The notes under the pieces are model-generated. The model saw only the letters and a program-made list of their open reading frames with translations, was not told where the DNA came from and did not search any database. 64,000 bases of DNA, taken from NCBI GenBank assembly GCA_040754815.1, contig JBFMBX010000002.1, forward strand, positions 62,001 to 126,000, written 5' to 3'. Both the position numbers and the translations under genes were made by a program. Below are positions 51,156-60,164 of this stretch, piece by piece (position 1 is the first letter of the stretch; every line of letters starts with the position of its first letter). This stretch comes from Bellilinea sp040754815. Lineage in GTDB: Bacteria; Chloroflexota; Anaerolineae; Anaerolineales; Anaerolineaceae.

Positions 51156-53044
51156 TGTTCGATCCGAAAAACAAATACGCCGTCCCGGCGGTAAACCAGC
51201 ACCAGATTGGAGCAGTTCATCAACCCGGCCGGCTGCAAACTGCCGCGTTCCTCACGCAGGTACACCCACTCAAGGCTGCCTTCCCGCACCAGCGACCAAA
51301 ATGCCTCATCGCAGGAAGTCAGACGACTGGCGCGTTCTGCCCATTCATTGATCTGACGAACTTCCTCCGGCTTGCTCATGGTATAAAGCGCCGGCGGCAG
51401 AAGCGTTTGCCGGCCGGTTATTAACGGCAGCCAGTAACCGCCGTCCACCCCCCGGTATACCCTTGTCATCCATTGGGTTGTATTGATGAGAAAACGCGCC
51501 TCGGGCGGAGTATTCTGGCGAATCCATGAAAAAGCCTGCATATCGGCTTTTGAAACGAACACCGTTTCAGAATTAATCACCGAACGGCTCTGCCAGGCGC
51601 CCCATACAAGTATCCCCAAAATCAGGATCAGAATTCCCCCTTGCAGCCCGAACCGCACAACGCGCTTTTGTAACCGCCCCGTTAATTCCGCCAGCCCCAC
51701 CAGCAGGTTTGCCAGCATCAGCGCTGCGGGTAGAAACAGCACAATCGCCATGTGATCCGGGCGGATCGGGTTCAGGCGTAACCCCCATGGCAGCATCAGC
51801 AGGGCTATGAGCAGCCCCCAAACCGCCAGACGGCGCGCCCCCCTCCGCAACAACCCCCACAACAATCCAGCAATGGCAGCAAGGAATAAAATATGGCTGT
51901 AAGCCGGGCCGAGCAGGTAAAGTATATAATTCCAGTATTCCCCTTGCCTGCCATCCAGTGGTGAAACCAGCGAGATCTGCGCGCTGGCTCTAAATTGTTG
52001 CCAGATCCGCCAGAGCCACGGCACAGTCAGCAGAACCCCGGCCAGCGCGCTCACCCCCGCAGCCAGACAACCGCGCAGGTCAATTGAACTGGAAGCATCA
52101 CCGGCCGCGCGCCAGCGGGACAAGAGTCCCTCAGCCATCAGCAACACCACCCAAAAAGCCAGCAGCAGCAGGGCCGTCAGGTGAGTCAGGGCTACACCGG
52201 CGGTCAGCAATAATGCCTGCACGCGTTCGCTGAAATGCGCCTGCGGGCGGGCAGCACGGTCAACCGCCAGCATGGCCAGCGGCAGCAGCACCAGACCGGC
52301 CGAAAGGGTGTAGCGTCCCCACGTCACATAGTAAGCCGGCATTTGAAAGGCAAATGCCACCAGCAAGGCAGCCAGCGCCGCCCTTTTCCAATCACCCCAC
52401 CAGCCTTTCGCCAGTCTGTAAACAGAAAGGGCAATCAGCCCGTTCAGCGCCTGCCCGAACACCAGCACAGCCGTTGGGGCATCCCAACCGCTCAGCCAGA
52501 CGAACAGGGCTGTGCTCAGATGAAAGCCATAATGATAAGCCAGCGGGGCATTGACCTGCGGGGTAAGGCTGGAAGGTACTCCCCCCGCTTCCAGTATTTT
52601 TTGTACGATGAGGGTATGGTGAAGTGAATCGACCCACGCCGGCAGGTACAATTCCCGCGCCTGAAACCAGCGCCAGTACAGTAAAGCCGTCAAACCGGCA
52701 AAACCTGCAAGCGCCATCGGCCAGTTGAGTTTTTTTTGACCTCGCTCCCCGGCAGGCGGAAAGTGTTTAAGCCAGCCTGCCGTGAGAGAGAGCAGGCTGA
52801 TCCCCAGCAGGCCAAAAATAATGTTCGCCGTGAACCGAACGCCGGCCAGAAAACCCGCCAGCCCGACTAGCGCATTGATCGAAAGCGAGAGTCCTACCGC
52901 CTCTCCCAGCCACTCCAGCATGTCCATTGGGCGGCGCGCCAGCCAGATCAACAACCCGGCGCCGGGCAGCAGCAAAATCAGGGCGGCACTCAACAACGAC
53001 CAGCCCACCTGTTCTGCGGAAATGAACCACCAATCAGCCGGCAT
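51152..53044 (-). CDS. Large polytopic membrane protein (DUF6541/glycosyltransferase-like)
   Basis: A 630-residue protein with about 13 transmembrane helices in its first 490 residues and a soluble C-terminal domain of ~130 residues (MQAFSWIRQNTPPEARFLINTTQW...). The first extracytoplasmic loop carries AWVDSLHHTLIVQKILEAGGVP, with an acidic residue in the place of the catalytic Asp of GT-C glycosyltransferases. This layout is seen in DUF6541-type and dolichyl-phosphate-mannose-like GT-C proteins. The likely role is transfer of a lipid-linked sugar at the cell surface, which I infer and cannot confirm. Confidence 0.72.
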   Translation of the reverse strand: MPADWWFISAEQVGWSLLSAALILLLPGAGLLIWLARRPMDMLEWLGEAVGLSLSINALVGLAGFLAGVRFTANIIFGLLGISLLSLTAGWLKHFPPAGERGQKKLNWPMALAGFAGLTALLYWRWFQARELYLPAWVDSLHHTLIVQKILEAGGVPSSLTPQVNAPLAYHYGFHLSTALFVWLSGWDAPTAVLVFGQALNGLIALSVYRLAKGWWGDWKRAALAALLVAFAFQMPAYYVTWGRYTLSAGLVLLPLAMLAVDRAARPQAHFSERVQALLLTAGVALTHLTALLLLAFWVVLLMAEGLLSRWRAAGDASSSIDLRGCLAAGVSALAGVLLTVPWLWRIWQQFRASAQISLVSPLDGRQGEYWNYILYLLGPAYSHILFLAAIAGLLWGLLRRGARRLAVWGLLIALLMLPWGLRLNPIRPDHMAIVLFLPAALMLANLLVGLAELTGRLQKRVVRFGLQGGILILILGILVWGAWQSRSVINSETVFVSKADMQAFSWIRQNTPPEARFLINTTQWMTRVYRGVDGGYWLPLITGRQTLLPPALYTMSKPEEVRQINEWAERASRLTSCDEAFWSLVREGSLEWVYLREERGSLQPAGLMNCSNLVLVYRRDGVFVFRIEH

Positions 53045-53108
53045 ACTTTATCTCTCGCTGACTCACTCTCCAATAAGTTTATTCTACATTTTTTCAATCA
53101 TCGGGACT

Positions 53109-53429
53109 TCATCGTAAAATGAATTGAAAAAGGTAAAGAAAGAGCATTCCCCCCGCAATGGTCAGAAAAACATTGCGGCTGAGCCACGCAATTAAGATCG
53201 CCGCAATTCCGGCCAGCAGGCGCGGATTGAGCGGCGAAAGAACCACCTGTCCATCCATCAACAGCAATTCCGGCAGGATGATGGCACTCAATACGGCTGG
53301 CGGCACAAAACGCAAAGCCCGCACGAACCAGACCGGCGCCTGCCAGCGGCCGTGCAACGCGATGAATGAAAGCCGAATAGCATAAGTCAGAATACCCGCC
53401 AGCAGGATAATCAGCCAGAATTCGCTCAT
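53109..53429 (-). CDS. azlD: Branched-chain amino acid exporter small subunit AzlD
   Basis: A 106-residue protein with four hydrophobic helices and the AzlD-type motifs ILTYAIRLSFIALHG and ALRFVPPAVLSAIILPELL. With AzlC it forms an exporter for branched-chain amino acids (AzlCD / BrnFE). Its ATG overlaps the azlC stop by 4 bp. Confidence 0.92.
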   Translation of the reverse strand: MSEFWLIILLAGILTYAIRLSFIALHGRWQAPVWFVRALRFVPPAVLSAIILPELLLMDGQVVLSPLNPRLLAGIAAILIAWLSRNVFLTIAGGMLFLYLFQFILR

Positions 53430-54103
53430 CGCCGCTCACTCCAAAGCCCAACCGCAATTCCGGCCACCGCTGCCAGAATCAGCCCCAGTTTATAGGGCAG
53501 TGAATGAGCCGCTACGGCCGTCACCCCTGCCGTCACAGCCGAAAGCAGCAAAGGCCGATCCTTCAAACCGGGCACTACAATGGCAATAAAAGTCAACGCC
53601 AGCGTGAAATCCAGTGACCACTCTGCCGGAATTTGTGCGCCGAGAAATATACCCACGGCCGTGCTGGCCTGCCAGCACAACCACACGGCCAGTCCGGAAC
53701 CCAATAAAAACCAGTGTGAGTTGCCTGCTGCCCCCTTTTCTTCGTAATGATGGATGCCTACCGCATAGGCTTCATCCACCAGTACATAAGCCAGCAAGGC
53801 CTTCCATCTTGCAGGAAGATGCACCAGAAAAGGCGCCAGCGAAGCACTGTAAAGCGCATGACGCAGATTGACCACCACTGCAGTCAAAACCACCACCGGC
53901 CATAGCGAGCCGCCCCCCACCAGATTCACAATCATGAACTGAGAAGAGCCGGCAAACACAATGGCCGACATTGCCTGAGCCGCCGCCGGCGGAAAACCCG
54001 CCTTAACTGCCAGCACACCGTAAATCATGCCAAACGGTGCAATGCCCACGAGCAAGGGGAGCGTATATTGAAGTCCGCTCAATAGAGGGTTTTTATCTGA
54101 CAC
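53426..54103 (-). CDS. azlC: Branched-chain amino acid exporter large subunit AzlC
   Basis: A 225-residue membrane protein with about seven helices. The N-terminal PLLVGIAPFGMIYGVLAVKAGFPPAAAQAMSAIVFAGSSQFM is the AzlC signature; LRHALYSASLAP is the second. It pairs with AzlD from the overlapping gene. The start codon is followed by a polar n-terminus (SDKNPLLSG). A CCCCTT/AAGGGG hairpin (54124-54138) lies in its leader 20 bp upstream; no amino-acid-responsive leader peptide is evident. Confidence 0.93.
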   Translation of the reverse strand: MSDKNPLLSGLQYTLPLLVGIAPFGMIYGVLAVKAGFPPAAAQAMSAIVFAGSSQFMIVNLVGGGSLWPVVVLTAVVVNLRHALYSASLAPFLVHLPARWKALLAYVLVDEAYAVGIHHYEEKGAAGNSHWFLLGSGLAVWLCWQASTAVGIFLGAQIPAEWSLDFTLALTFIAIVVPGLKDRPLLLSAVTAGVTAVAAHSLPYKLGLILAAVAGIAVGLWSERR

Positions 54104-54143
54104 AAGCCATCTCTCATCCTGCTCCCCTTTTTAAGGGGCAGTC

Positions 54144-54176
54144 AAAAAAAAGCCGTGAATCTGCAAAATTCAGCGG
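54144..54176 (-). terminator. Intrinsic terminator after the Pro/Thr-rich protein gene
   Basis: On the minus strand CCGCTGAAT-TTTGCAG-ATTCACGG followed by C and eight T residues. It lies about 120 bp past that gene's stop and just before azlC, so it isolates the two. Confidence 0.78.
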
Positions 54177-54295
54177 TTAAATTCCTCAGAATTTGTCTAT
54201 CTGATTTACTGAATGAATGATTTCGCTGAATCGAATATCAATTTTTACCGCAAAGGGCGGAAAAATGCAATTCTCCATAAAGAATTTGTTGCTTT

Positions 54296-54979
54296 TTACG
54301 GGTAGGCCGGGCGGGTAGGCGTGACCGGCGGGGGCGGGTAGCCCGGCTGCGTACGGGTTGCCGTCGGCGGCAGTGGAGTTGCGGTGGGCGGCGGTGTGGC
54401 CGTCGGCGGCACTGGGGTTTCCGTCGGCAGGGGGGTTGCTGTCGGCGGCGGATTGGTGCGTGTGGGTTCGCGGGTCGGTTCGATGGGCACCGCAGTAAAG
54501 GTAGCGGGTCTGCGGGTAGGTTGAATTACCGGTTGAGTCGGCGGCACGGTACTTGTAGGGATCTGGGTTGGCGGTTCGGTCGGGGCTGGCTGAGTTTCTG
54601 TCGGGTTGGGAGAATGACTTGTGGTCGTTGGCAGAAGAAGGCTTGGCGGCAAAGTTACGCCGGGCTGTAACACGGCAGTTGGTACCGGCGATTGAAAATC
54701 CCGGTAAACATCCTCCGCCTCGCGGCTGTCGGCAGGAGCATCCCGCAGCGCCTCACCGATGATGGCCGTCCCCACTACCGGCAGCGGACTGGCAATTTCA
54801 TCCGGACTGTAATCGGCGGCGCGGCCGGCATGCAGCGCAACCGGGAACAAAACGGCTCCCTGCACGGTTACCCGCGCCGGGCTGAGCAGCATCAACGCCA
54901 GCACAAGGACCGCGGCAAGACATACCAGCACGGTCAGCAGGCGGGAAAAGGTATACGGCTGCAGGCGGCGTTTGCGCAA
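54296..54979 (-). CDS. Pro/Thr-rich secreted or membrane-anchored protein, unknown function
   Basis: A ~227-residue protein with a charged n-region (RKRRLQPYTFSR), one hydrophobic segment (signal or anchor) and, from about residue 85, a long low-complexity tail made of repeated Pro/Thr/Ala tracts (PPTATP, PTRTNPPPTATPLPTE). Such tails usually form wall-spanning or glycosylated linkers, as in other proteins of this genome. No folded domain or sorting motif is visible. The start chosen is TTG at 54979, preceded by GGGAGGTG; a longer ATG-started form at 55021 lacks a good site. Confidence 0.68.
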   Translation of the reverse strand: MRKRRLQPYTFSRLLTVLVCLAAVLVLALMLLSPARVTVQGAVLFPVALHAGRAADYSPDEIASPLPVVGTAIIGEALRDAPADSREAEDVYRDFQSPVPTAVLQPGVTLPPSLLLPTTTSHSPNPTETQPAPTEPPTQIPTSTVPPTQPVIQPTRRPATFTAVPIEPTREPTRTNPPPTATPLPTETPVPPTATPPPTATPLPPTATRTQPGYPPPPVTPTRPAYP

Positions 54980-55055
54980 AAAAGTCACCTCCCGGTTTGA
55001 TTTTAGTATAATGCAATCCAACCGCTTCGGCTTTACAACCGCTTTGCAATTTCTT

Positions 55056-55101
55056 CATTAAAAAATACAACCCCCTCATTACACAAGAAGGGGTTGTATT
55101 C
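55056..55101 (-). terminator. Intrinsic terminator of the opp operon
   Basis: On the minus strand AATACAACCCC pairs with GGGGTTGTATT around a ~14-base loop and is followed by further T residues, 20 bp after the oppC stop. Confidence 0.85.
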
Positions 55102-55120
55102 TGTATTGCCTCTGAAAGTT

Positions 55121-56119
55121 TTACTGCGTCCCCTGCAGGCGCGGGTCGAGCGCATCGCGCAGGCCATCGCCGAGGAAGGTAAAGGCAAGCACCACCAGCG
55201 AAACGCAGATTGCCGGCGGTAAAATCAGCCACGGTTGAGCGTTGATCGCCACCTGTCCGTCCAGCATCAGCGCACCCCAAGAGGTGATGAAAATGTCGTT
55301 CGGGTTGGTGGAAGGCGTCAGACCCAGCCCGAGGTAACCCAGAATGGCCTCGGTGATAATCATGCCGGGAATGGTCAACGCCGAAAGGATGATGATCGGT
55401 CCAAGGCTGTTGGGCAGCAGGTGGCGGAACATGATGCGCGCATCCGAAGCGCCGATGCACCGTGCGGCTTCGATAAATTCTTTCTCTTTCAGGGAAAGCA
55501 CCTGCCCGCGCACCACGCGCGCAAACCCCACCCAGTTGACGAAAGCCAGCGCCATGAACAGCAGGAACAAACCGTTCAACAATTTACCGACAAATGTTTC
55601 CCGCAGGGTCACCATGACAATGATGAAGAACAGCAAGTCCGGGAAAGCATAAATCACATCGGTAAAACGCATCAGGATGTTATCAAACTGGCCGCCCTTA
55701 TAACCGGCCAGCAACCCGATCACCGAGCCGACCAGAATGATCACAATGGTGGGCAAAAATCCAACCACCATGGATACGCGCGCGCCGTAGATGGTGCGGC
55801 TGAGCACATCACGTCCCAAATTATCGGTACCAAAGAAAAAGGCCGGGTCAGATGGTCTGCCGTTCGGACCAATTTCCATCCATGCCGGCGGCAAAAAACT
55901 CTTACCCGCATTGGTTTCTAACGGGTTGTGCGGAGCCAGTTGATTGGCAAAAATGGCAACAAACAGGAAAAAAGCAACCACAATCATGCCGGCAACCGCC
56001 GCTTTATTGCGAATCAAGCGGTACCACGCGTCCACCCACAGACTGCGCGGTTTGACGGTCATCATCGTCAGGTCAGCAATCTGGGAAGGAGTTGGGTTTG
56101 CAGAAGGTTGAGTTGTCAT
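55121..56119 (-). CDS. oppC: Oligopeptide ABC transporter permease OppC
   Basis: A 332-residue permease with a cytoplasmic N-terminal extension (about 25 residues) and six membrane helices. The periplasmic DppC/OppC motif FGTDNLGRDVLSRTIYGARVSMVVG and the EAA loop EAARCIGASDARIMFRHLLPN are intact, as is the C-terminal FTFLGDGLRDALDPR. It is the last gene of oppDFABC and starts 11 bp after oppB. Together with OppB it forms the membrane channel. Confidence 0.95.
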   Translation of the reverse strand: MTTQPSANPTPSQIADLTMMTVKPRSLWVDAWYRLIRNKAAVAGMIVVAFFLFVAIFANQLAPHNPLETNAGKSFLPPAWMEIGPNGRPSDPAFFFGTDNLGRDVLSRTIYGARVSMVVGFLPTIVIILVGSVIGLLAGYKGGQFDNILMRFTDVIYAFPDLLFFIIVMVTLRETFVGKLLNGLFLLFMALAFVNWVGFARVVRGQVLSLKEKEFIEAARCIGASDARIMFRHLLPNSLGPIIILSALTIPGMIITEAILGYLGLGLTPSTNPNDIFITSWGALMLDGQVAINAQPWLILPPAICVSLVVLAFTFLGDGLRDALDPRLQGTQ

Positions 56120-56130
56120 GCCTTACCTCC

Positions 56131-57126
56131 TCACTCCAACCGGATGCGTGGATCGAGGAAACTGTAAACAATATCCACGCTCAAGTTTGCCAGTGCAATC
56201 AGCACTGCGTAAATCAAAGTGGTGCCCATGATCATCGAATAATCACGCTGGCCGATGGCAGTTACATAGGCACGGCCCATGCCGGGGAAGCCGAACATGG
56301 TTTCGATAATGAATGAACCGGTCACCAGAGCCGCCAGCGCCGGGCCGAGGATGGTGACAACGGGGATCAGCGAATTCTTAATCATGTGACGCAACACCAC
56401 CACCCGCTCGGCCAGACCTTTGGAACGCGCCGTGCGGATGTAATCCATGCGCATCACTTCCAGCATCGAGCCGCGCATAAGACGCGCCGTGCGCGCCATC
56501 GTCCCGAAGCCGAGAATAACGGTGGGCAAAATCCAAACGCTTACCTCATCCCAGCTGCGCGGCACCACATTGACCCACTTAAGGGTCGAAGCAAACAGAA
56601 TAATCAAGAACAGTGCCATGACAAAGTTTGGCACCGAAATGCCTATCGTTACAATGAACAAACTGACGTAATCAATAATTGTGTTCTGTTTGAGCGCGGC
56701 AATCACGCCGGCCGGAATGCCAATGATCACCGCAAACAACAACGCCAGTACACCCAGCCGCATGGAATAACCGAAGCGGCTGTAAAGGAAGTTTTTACCC
56801 TCCGGCGGGGCAAACAAGATTTGTTGAATGGTCATCCCGCGCATGCGGTAGGATGGCCCCAGATTACCGCACACCAACCCGCAAACAAACTCACCTTTTT
56901 TGTTGAAATCGCCGATGACATACGCCACGTATTGCCGCCAGAGCGGTTTATCCAACCCGTAATATTCGTTCAGCAGCCGTTGCGTGTTTTGATCTACCTG
57001 ACGGGCAGTAGTATCGCGGTCCCACGGGCCGCCCGGCGCGCTGTGCATCAAAATAAAGGTTATGCCGGAAACCACGATAATGACCGGTATCAGCCAGAAC
57101 AATCGCCGAATGAGGTATTTTCCCAT
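56131..57126 (-). CDS. oppB: Oligopeptide ABC transporter permease OppB
   Basis: A 331-residue permease with six membrane helices. The N-terminus KYLIRRLFWLIPVIIVVSGITFILMHSAPGGPWD is typical, as are YGLDKPLWRQYVAYV, the EAA loop TARSKGLAERVVVLRHMIKNSLIP and MFGFPGMGRAYVTAI. It carries a longer periplasmic insert with two cysteines (FVCGLVCGNLGPSYR). A strong hairpin separates it from oppA. Confidence 0.95.
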   Translation of the reverse strand: MGKYLIRRLFWLIPVIIVVSGITFILMHSAPGGPWDRDTTARQVDQNTQRLLNEYYGLDKPLWRQYVAYVIGDFNKKGEFVCGLVCGNLGPSYRMRGMTIQQILFAPPEGKNFLYSRFGYSMRLGVLALLFAVIIGIPAGVIAALKQNTIIDYVSLFIVTIGISVPNFVMALFLIILFASTLKWVNVVPRSWDEVSVWILPTVILGFGTMARTARLMRGSMLEVMRMDYIRTARSKGLAERVVVLRHMIKNSLIPVVTILGPALAALVTGSFIIETMFGFPGMGRAYVTAIGQRDYSMIMGTTLIYAVLIALANLSVDIVYSFLDPRIRLE

Positions 57127-57179
57127 CTATGGTTTTCCCTTATTTCGAGAATGACCCTGTTGATGATCGTTACAGGGGG

Positions 57180-57215
57180 CTGGCTGGTCCTGCCCGGTTG
57201 GGCAGAACCAGCCAG
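57180..57215 (-). promoter_or_regulatory. Strong intercistronic hairpin between oppA and oppB
   Basis: A 16-bp stem with one mismatch (CTGGCTGG...CTGCCC against GGGCAG...CCAGCCAG) and a 4-base loop, 25 bp after the oppA stop. No T-run follows, so it is not a normal terminator. Similar hairpins after binding-protein genes stabilise the upstream message and raise binding-protein levels. Confidence 0.72.
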
Positions 57216-57239
57216 AAAGACAACCTGTCAAATTCTCCC

Positions 57240-59042
57240 TTACGGGATCATCGAGGTATCAATGGTGATGGAGAGCGGGTCCACATCACCCGGCCATCCG
57301 GCGTCCTGCGGGGTAAAGACAATGCCCTTAACCCACGGTTTCACCAGATAGGAGTTTACGTTGTTGACCATGAAGATCACCGCAGCGGTGTCCACCAGCA
57401 GTTTCTGAGCCTGATCGTAGTAGGTCAGGCGTTCTTCCGGATCCAGGGTGGTATCGCCCTTCTTCATCAGTTCGTCCATTTCGGGGTTAGAGAAGCCGTA
57501 GCGGCGGGCGAACTCAGAAGTGGACATCCAGTACACACTCAGCCAGTTCTGCGGATCGGGGTAGTCGGCGCACCAGCCAAGGTAGAAGACCTGCGGCAGG
57601 GTTTCGCGCTCTTTGGTCAAAGCGGTGTAAGCAGTCGGTTCAACCGGATCCAGTTCGACTTTGGCGCCCAGCTGACTCCACTGCGCGGCCAGCCACTCGA
57701 AGCGGGTGCGGTTGCGGGCAGTGCTGGCAAAGGTCAGTTTGATGGGCGGCAGGTTTTCGAAACTGCCGTAGCTGGATTGGGCAATGGCTTCCTTTGCCTT
57801 TTCGGGGTCGTACCCGTAGCGGGTTTCGTTCGGGTCATAGCCGGGGAAGCCCTTGGGAATCCAGGTCAGGGTCGGTGAGCCAAGCCCTTGCAGGATATCG
57901 GTCACCCACGCTTCGCGGTTGGTACCATAAGCAAACGCTTCGCGGACGGGCTTCTCGTCAAAGGGCGGCTTGTCCTGATTCATGTAGAATGCGAAGGTGC
58001 AGGAGCCGGGGTAGATCTGGGCTTCCTTGCTCAGCACGGGATCCTGCTGAACAACGGCGAGGTCTTCGGCAGCCAGCGGAACAATATCGAATTCGTTGTT
58101 CTTGTAGGCTTCAAATGCAACAGCGCTATCGGTGATGTAGGAGAATTCGATATCGTAGGTGGCCACACCACCCCAGTAATTGGGGTTCGGCACGAAGTAG
58201 CCGCGCACGAAGGGCTCCAGAGTCTTGACGATGAAGGGGCCATTGCCGACATGGTACTTCGAAGAAGCCCACCAGATATCGCCGCCTTCAGCAATCAGTT
58301 CTTCCTTGGCGGGGAAAGTCACCCACAGAGAAAGCACGGTGTGCATGAAGGGCGCCGGTTCGCGTTCGGGGGTAGCCGGATCACCATCCAGACCGACTTT
58401 GAGAATCAGGCAGTCTTCCTGTTCGTAGTCGGTGCAGGGATTGCCGTTCAGGTCCAGGGCTTTAACTTCCACCGCGTCCTTCAGCGCTTGCAGTTCTTCC
58501 TCACTCAGGTTGGCCACATCGGCTGAACGCCAGGCGGCTGCACCGGCGATGTTGTCGGTAATGGCAGCATATTCACCAGCGGTCGCGGGGTCAATGTTGC
58601 GCAGGATGGAATACTCAAAGCGCTTGGCGTTGAGGATGGTACCATCACTGTACTTCAGGCCCTGGCGCAGGGTGAAGGTCAACTCGGTGGCGTCCTCGTT
58701 GTATTCCCATTTTTCCGCAGCACCGGGGACGGTGTTTAACTGCCCATCCAGTTTGGTCAAACCTTCGTAGATCAGTTTGAGGTGAGCAATTTCGTTCACG
58801 AAGGATGCCTTTTGCGGGTCAATGATATCCGGCCATGTACCGAGGTTGACACGCAGGACGGGCTGTTCGGGCTCGGTTGTTTCCGCAGCAGGTGTCGCGG
58901 TCACGACAACTTCCTTGACCTCACCTTCCACCACTACTGTTTGAACGATGGTTTCGGGGGTCGCAGCGGTCGGCTGACAGGCAGAAAGCACCATGCTTGC
59001 CAGAATCAGCACAGACACAAAAACCAACAGTTTAGAACGCAT
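57240..59042 (-). CDS. oppA: Oligopeptide ABC transporter substrate-binding lipoprotein
   Basis: A 600-residue SBP family 5 lipoprotein. The signal peptide ends in lipobox LSAC (Cys21), followed by a Thr/Val-rich linker. The fold shows VNLGTWPDIIDPQKASF, NAKRFEYSILRNIDP, GNGPFIVKTLEPF and VREAFAYGTNREAWV. A ~45-residue insert (about 185-230) contains CTDYEQEDCLILK, whose two cysteines may form a disulfide. It captures peptides for the OppBC-DF transporter. GGAGGAG lies six bases before the ATG, in line with high expression. Confidence 0.94.
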   Translation of the reverse strand: MRSKLLVFVSVLILASMVLSACQPTAATPETIVQTVVVEGEVKEVVVTATPAAETTEPEQPVLRVNLGTWPDIIDPQKASFVNEIAHLKLIYEGLTKLDGQLNTVPGAAEKWEYNEDATELTFTLRQGLKYSDGTILNAKRFEYSILRNIDPATAGEYAAITDNIAGAAAWRSADVANLSEEELQALKDAVEVKALDLNGNPCTDYEQEDCLILKVGLDGDPATPEREPAPFMHTVLSLWVTFPAKEELIAEGGDIWWASSKYHVGNGPFIVKTLEPFVRGYFVPNPNYWGGVATYDIEFSYITDSAVAFEAYKNNEFDIVPLAAEDLAVVQQDPVLSKEAQIYPGSCTFAFYMNQDKPPFDEKPVREAFAYGTNREAWVTDILQGLGSPTLTWIPKGFPGYDPNETRYGYDPEKAKEAIAQSSYGSFENLPPIKLTFASTARNRTRFEWLAAQWSQLGAKVELDPVEPTAYTALTKERETLPQVFYLGWCADYPDPQNWLSVYWMSTSEFARRYGFSNPEMDELMKKGDTTLDPEERLTYYDQAQKLLVDTAAVIFMVNNVNSYLVKPWVKGIVFTPQDAGWPGDVDPLSITIDTSMIP

Positions 59043-59089
59043 ATCTTTCTCCTCCTAGAGAAATTTGAGTAAAAGGGATTACGGATGTG

Positions 59090-59106
59090 GGAACCCGATG
59101 GGTTCC
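59090..59106 (-). promoter_or_regulatory. Short hairpin between oppF and oppA
   Basis: A perfect GGAACCC-ATC-GGGTTCC stem on the minus strand, about 50 bp before the oppA start, with no T-run. It may mark mRNA processing or 5'-stabilisation of the oppA message. Confidence 0.5.
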
Positions 59107-59183
59107 ATCTTCTAAGTGGTTGCTCACCCTAAATCCAGACATCACCTCCTTTCAAAAGAATCACCCAATAACAACGGTGAAAA

Positions 59184-60164
59184 TTAAACCATGTGACAGG
59201 CCACCCAATGACCTGGAGCCGCTTCGCGGAAATCAGGCCGCTGTTCAGCGCAAATGGTATCCGCCAGCGGACAGCGCGTGCGGAAACGGCAACCCGAGGG
59301 TGGATTGATCGGAGAAGGAACATCGCCTTTCAATATGATGCGCTGGCGTCGCGCTTCAATGACCGGGTCAGGAATCGGCACCGCTGAAAGCAAGGCTTGC
59401 GTATAGGGGTGCAAGGGGTGATTGTAAAGCTCATGGCGGTCGGCCAGTTCCACCACCACGCCAAGATACATCACCGCAATGCGGTTACTGATGTGGCGCA
59501 CCATGGAAAGATCATGGGCGATGAATAAATAGGTCAATCCCATCTGCGATTGCAAGTCTTCCAGCAGGTTAACCACCTGAGCCTGCACGGAAACATCCAG
59601 CGCCGAAATTGGCTCATCACAAACGATGAATGCCGGTTCCAGGGCCAGTGCACGCGCCACACCTACCCGTTGCCGTTGACCGCCGGAAAATTCGTGCGGG
59701 TAGCGGTTGGTATATGCGGGGTTTAACCCAACCAGCCGCAGTAACTCTTCGGCACGTTCCTGCGCTGTTTTAGAGTCGGCAATTCCATGAATAATCAGCG
59801 GCTCGCTGATGATCTGACCTACCGTCATGCGCGGGTTGAGGCTGGCATACGGATCCTGGAAGATCATCTGCATTCGCCGGCGTGTCTTGCGCAATTCTTC
59901 GCCTTTTAATTTAACCAGATCAACCCCTTCGAAGATAACACTTCCCGAAGTGGGGCGGTAGAGCTGTAAAATCGCCCGTCCGGTAGTGGACTTGCCGCAG
60001 CCCGATTCCCCTACCAGCCCAAGGGTCTCACCACGATAGACATCAAAAGAGACCCCATCTACAGCTTTAACGGCTCCGACCTGCCGCTGAATCAGCGTCC
60101 CCCGCATGATAGGGAAATGTTTCACTAAATCACGAACCTGAAGCAGCACCTCGTTGCTTGTCAT
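59184..60164 (-). CDS. oppF: Oligopeptide ABC transporter ATP-binding protein OppF
   Basis: A 326-residue ATPase. Walker A is GESGCGKSTTGR, the ABC signature FSGGQRQRVGVARAL, Walker B FIVCDEPISALD, and the switch His in FIAHDLSMVRH. The C-terminal oligopeptide/dipeptide transporter domain has a cysteine pattern (CRFRTRCPLADTIC, then a late C) that may bind an iron-sulfur cluster, as in some DppD/OppD proteins. It overlaps oppD by 4 bp. It could also energise the ATPase-less transporter near 25 kb. Confidence 0.95.
   Translation of the reverse strand: MTSNEVLLQVRDLVKHFPIMRGTLIQRQVGAVKAVDGVSFDVYRGETLGLVGESGCGKSTTGRAILQLYRPTSGSVIFEGVDLVKLKGEELRKTRRRMQMIFQDPYASLNPRMTVGQIISEPLIIHGIADSKTAQERAEELLRLVGLNPAYTNRYPHEFSGGQRQRVGVARALALEPAFIVCDEPISALDVSVQAQVVNLLEDLQSQMGLTYLFIAHDLSMVRHISNRIAVMYLGVVVELADRHELYNHPLHPYTQALLSAVPIPDPVIEARRQRIILKGDVPSPINPPSGCRFRTRCPLADTICAEQRPDFREAAPGHWVACHMV

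Noticed and set aside
54296..54660. Repetitive tract as a DNA repeat element
   Set aside because: The repetition is explained by Pro/Thr/Ala codons in a low-complexity protein tail and has no fixed period.
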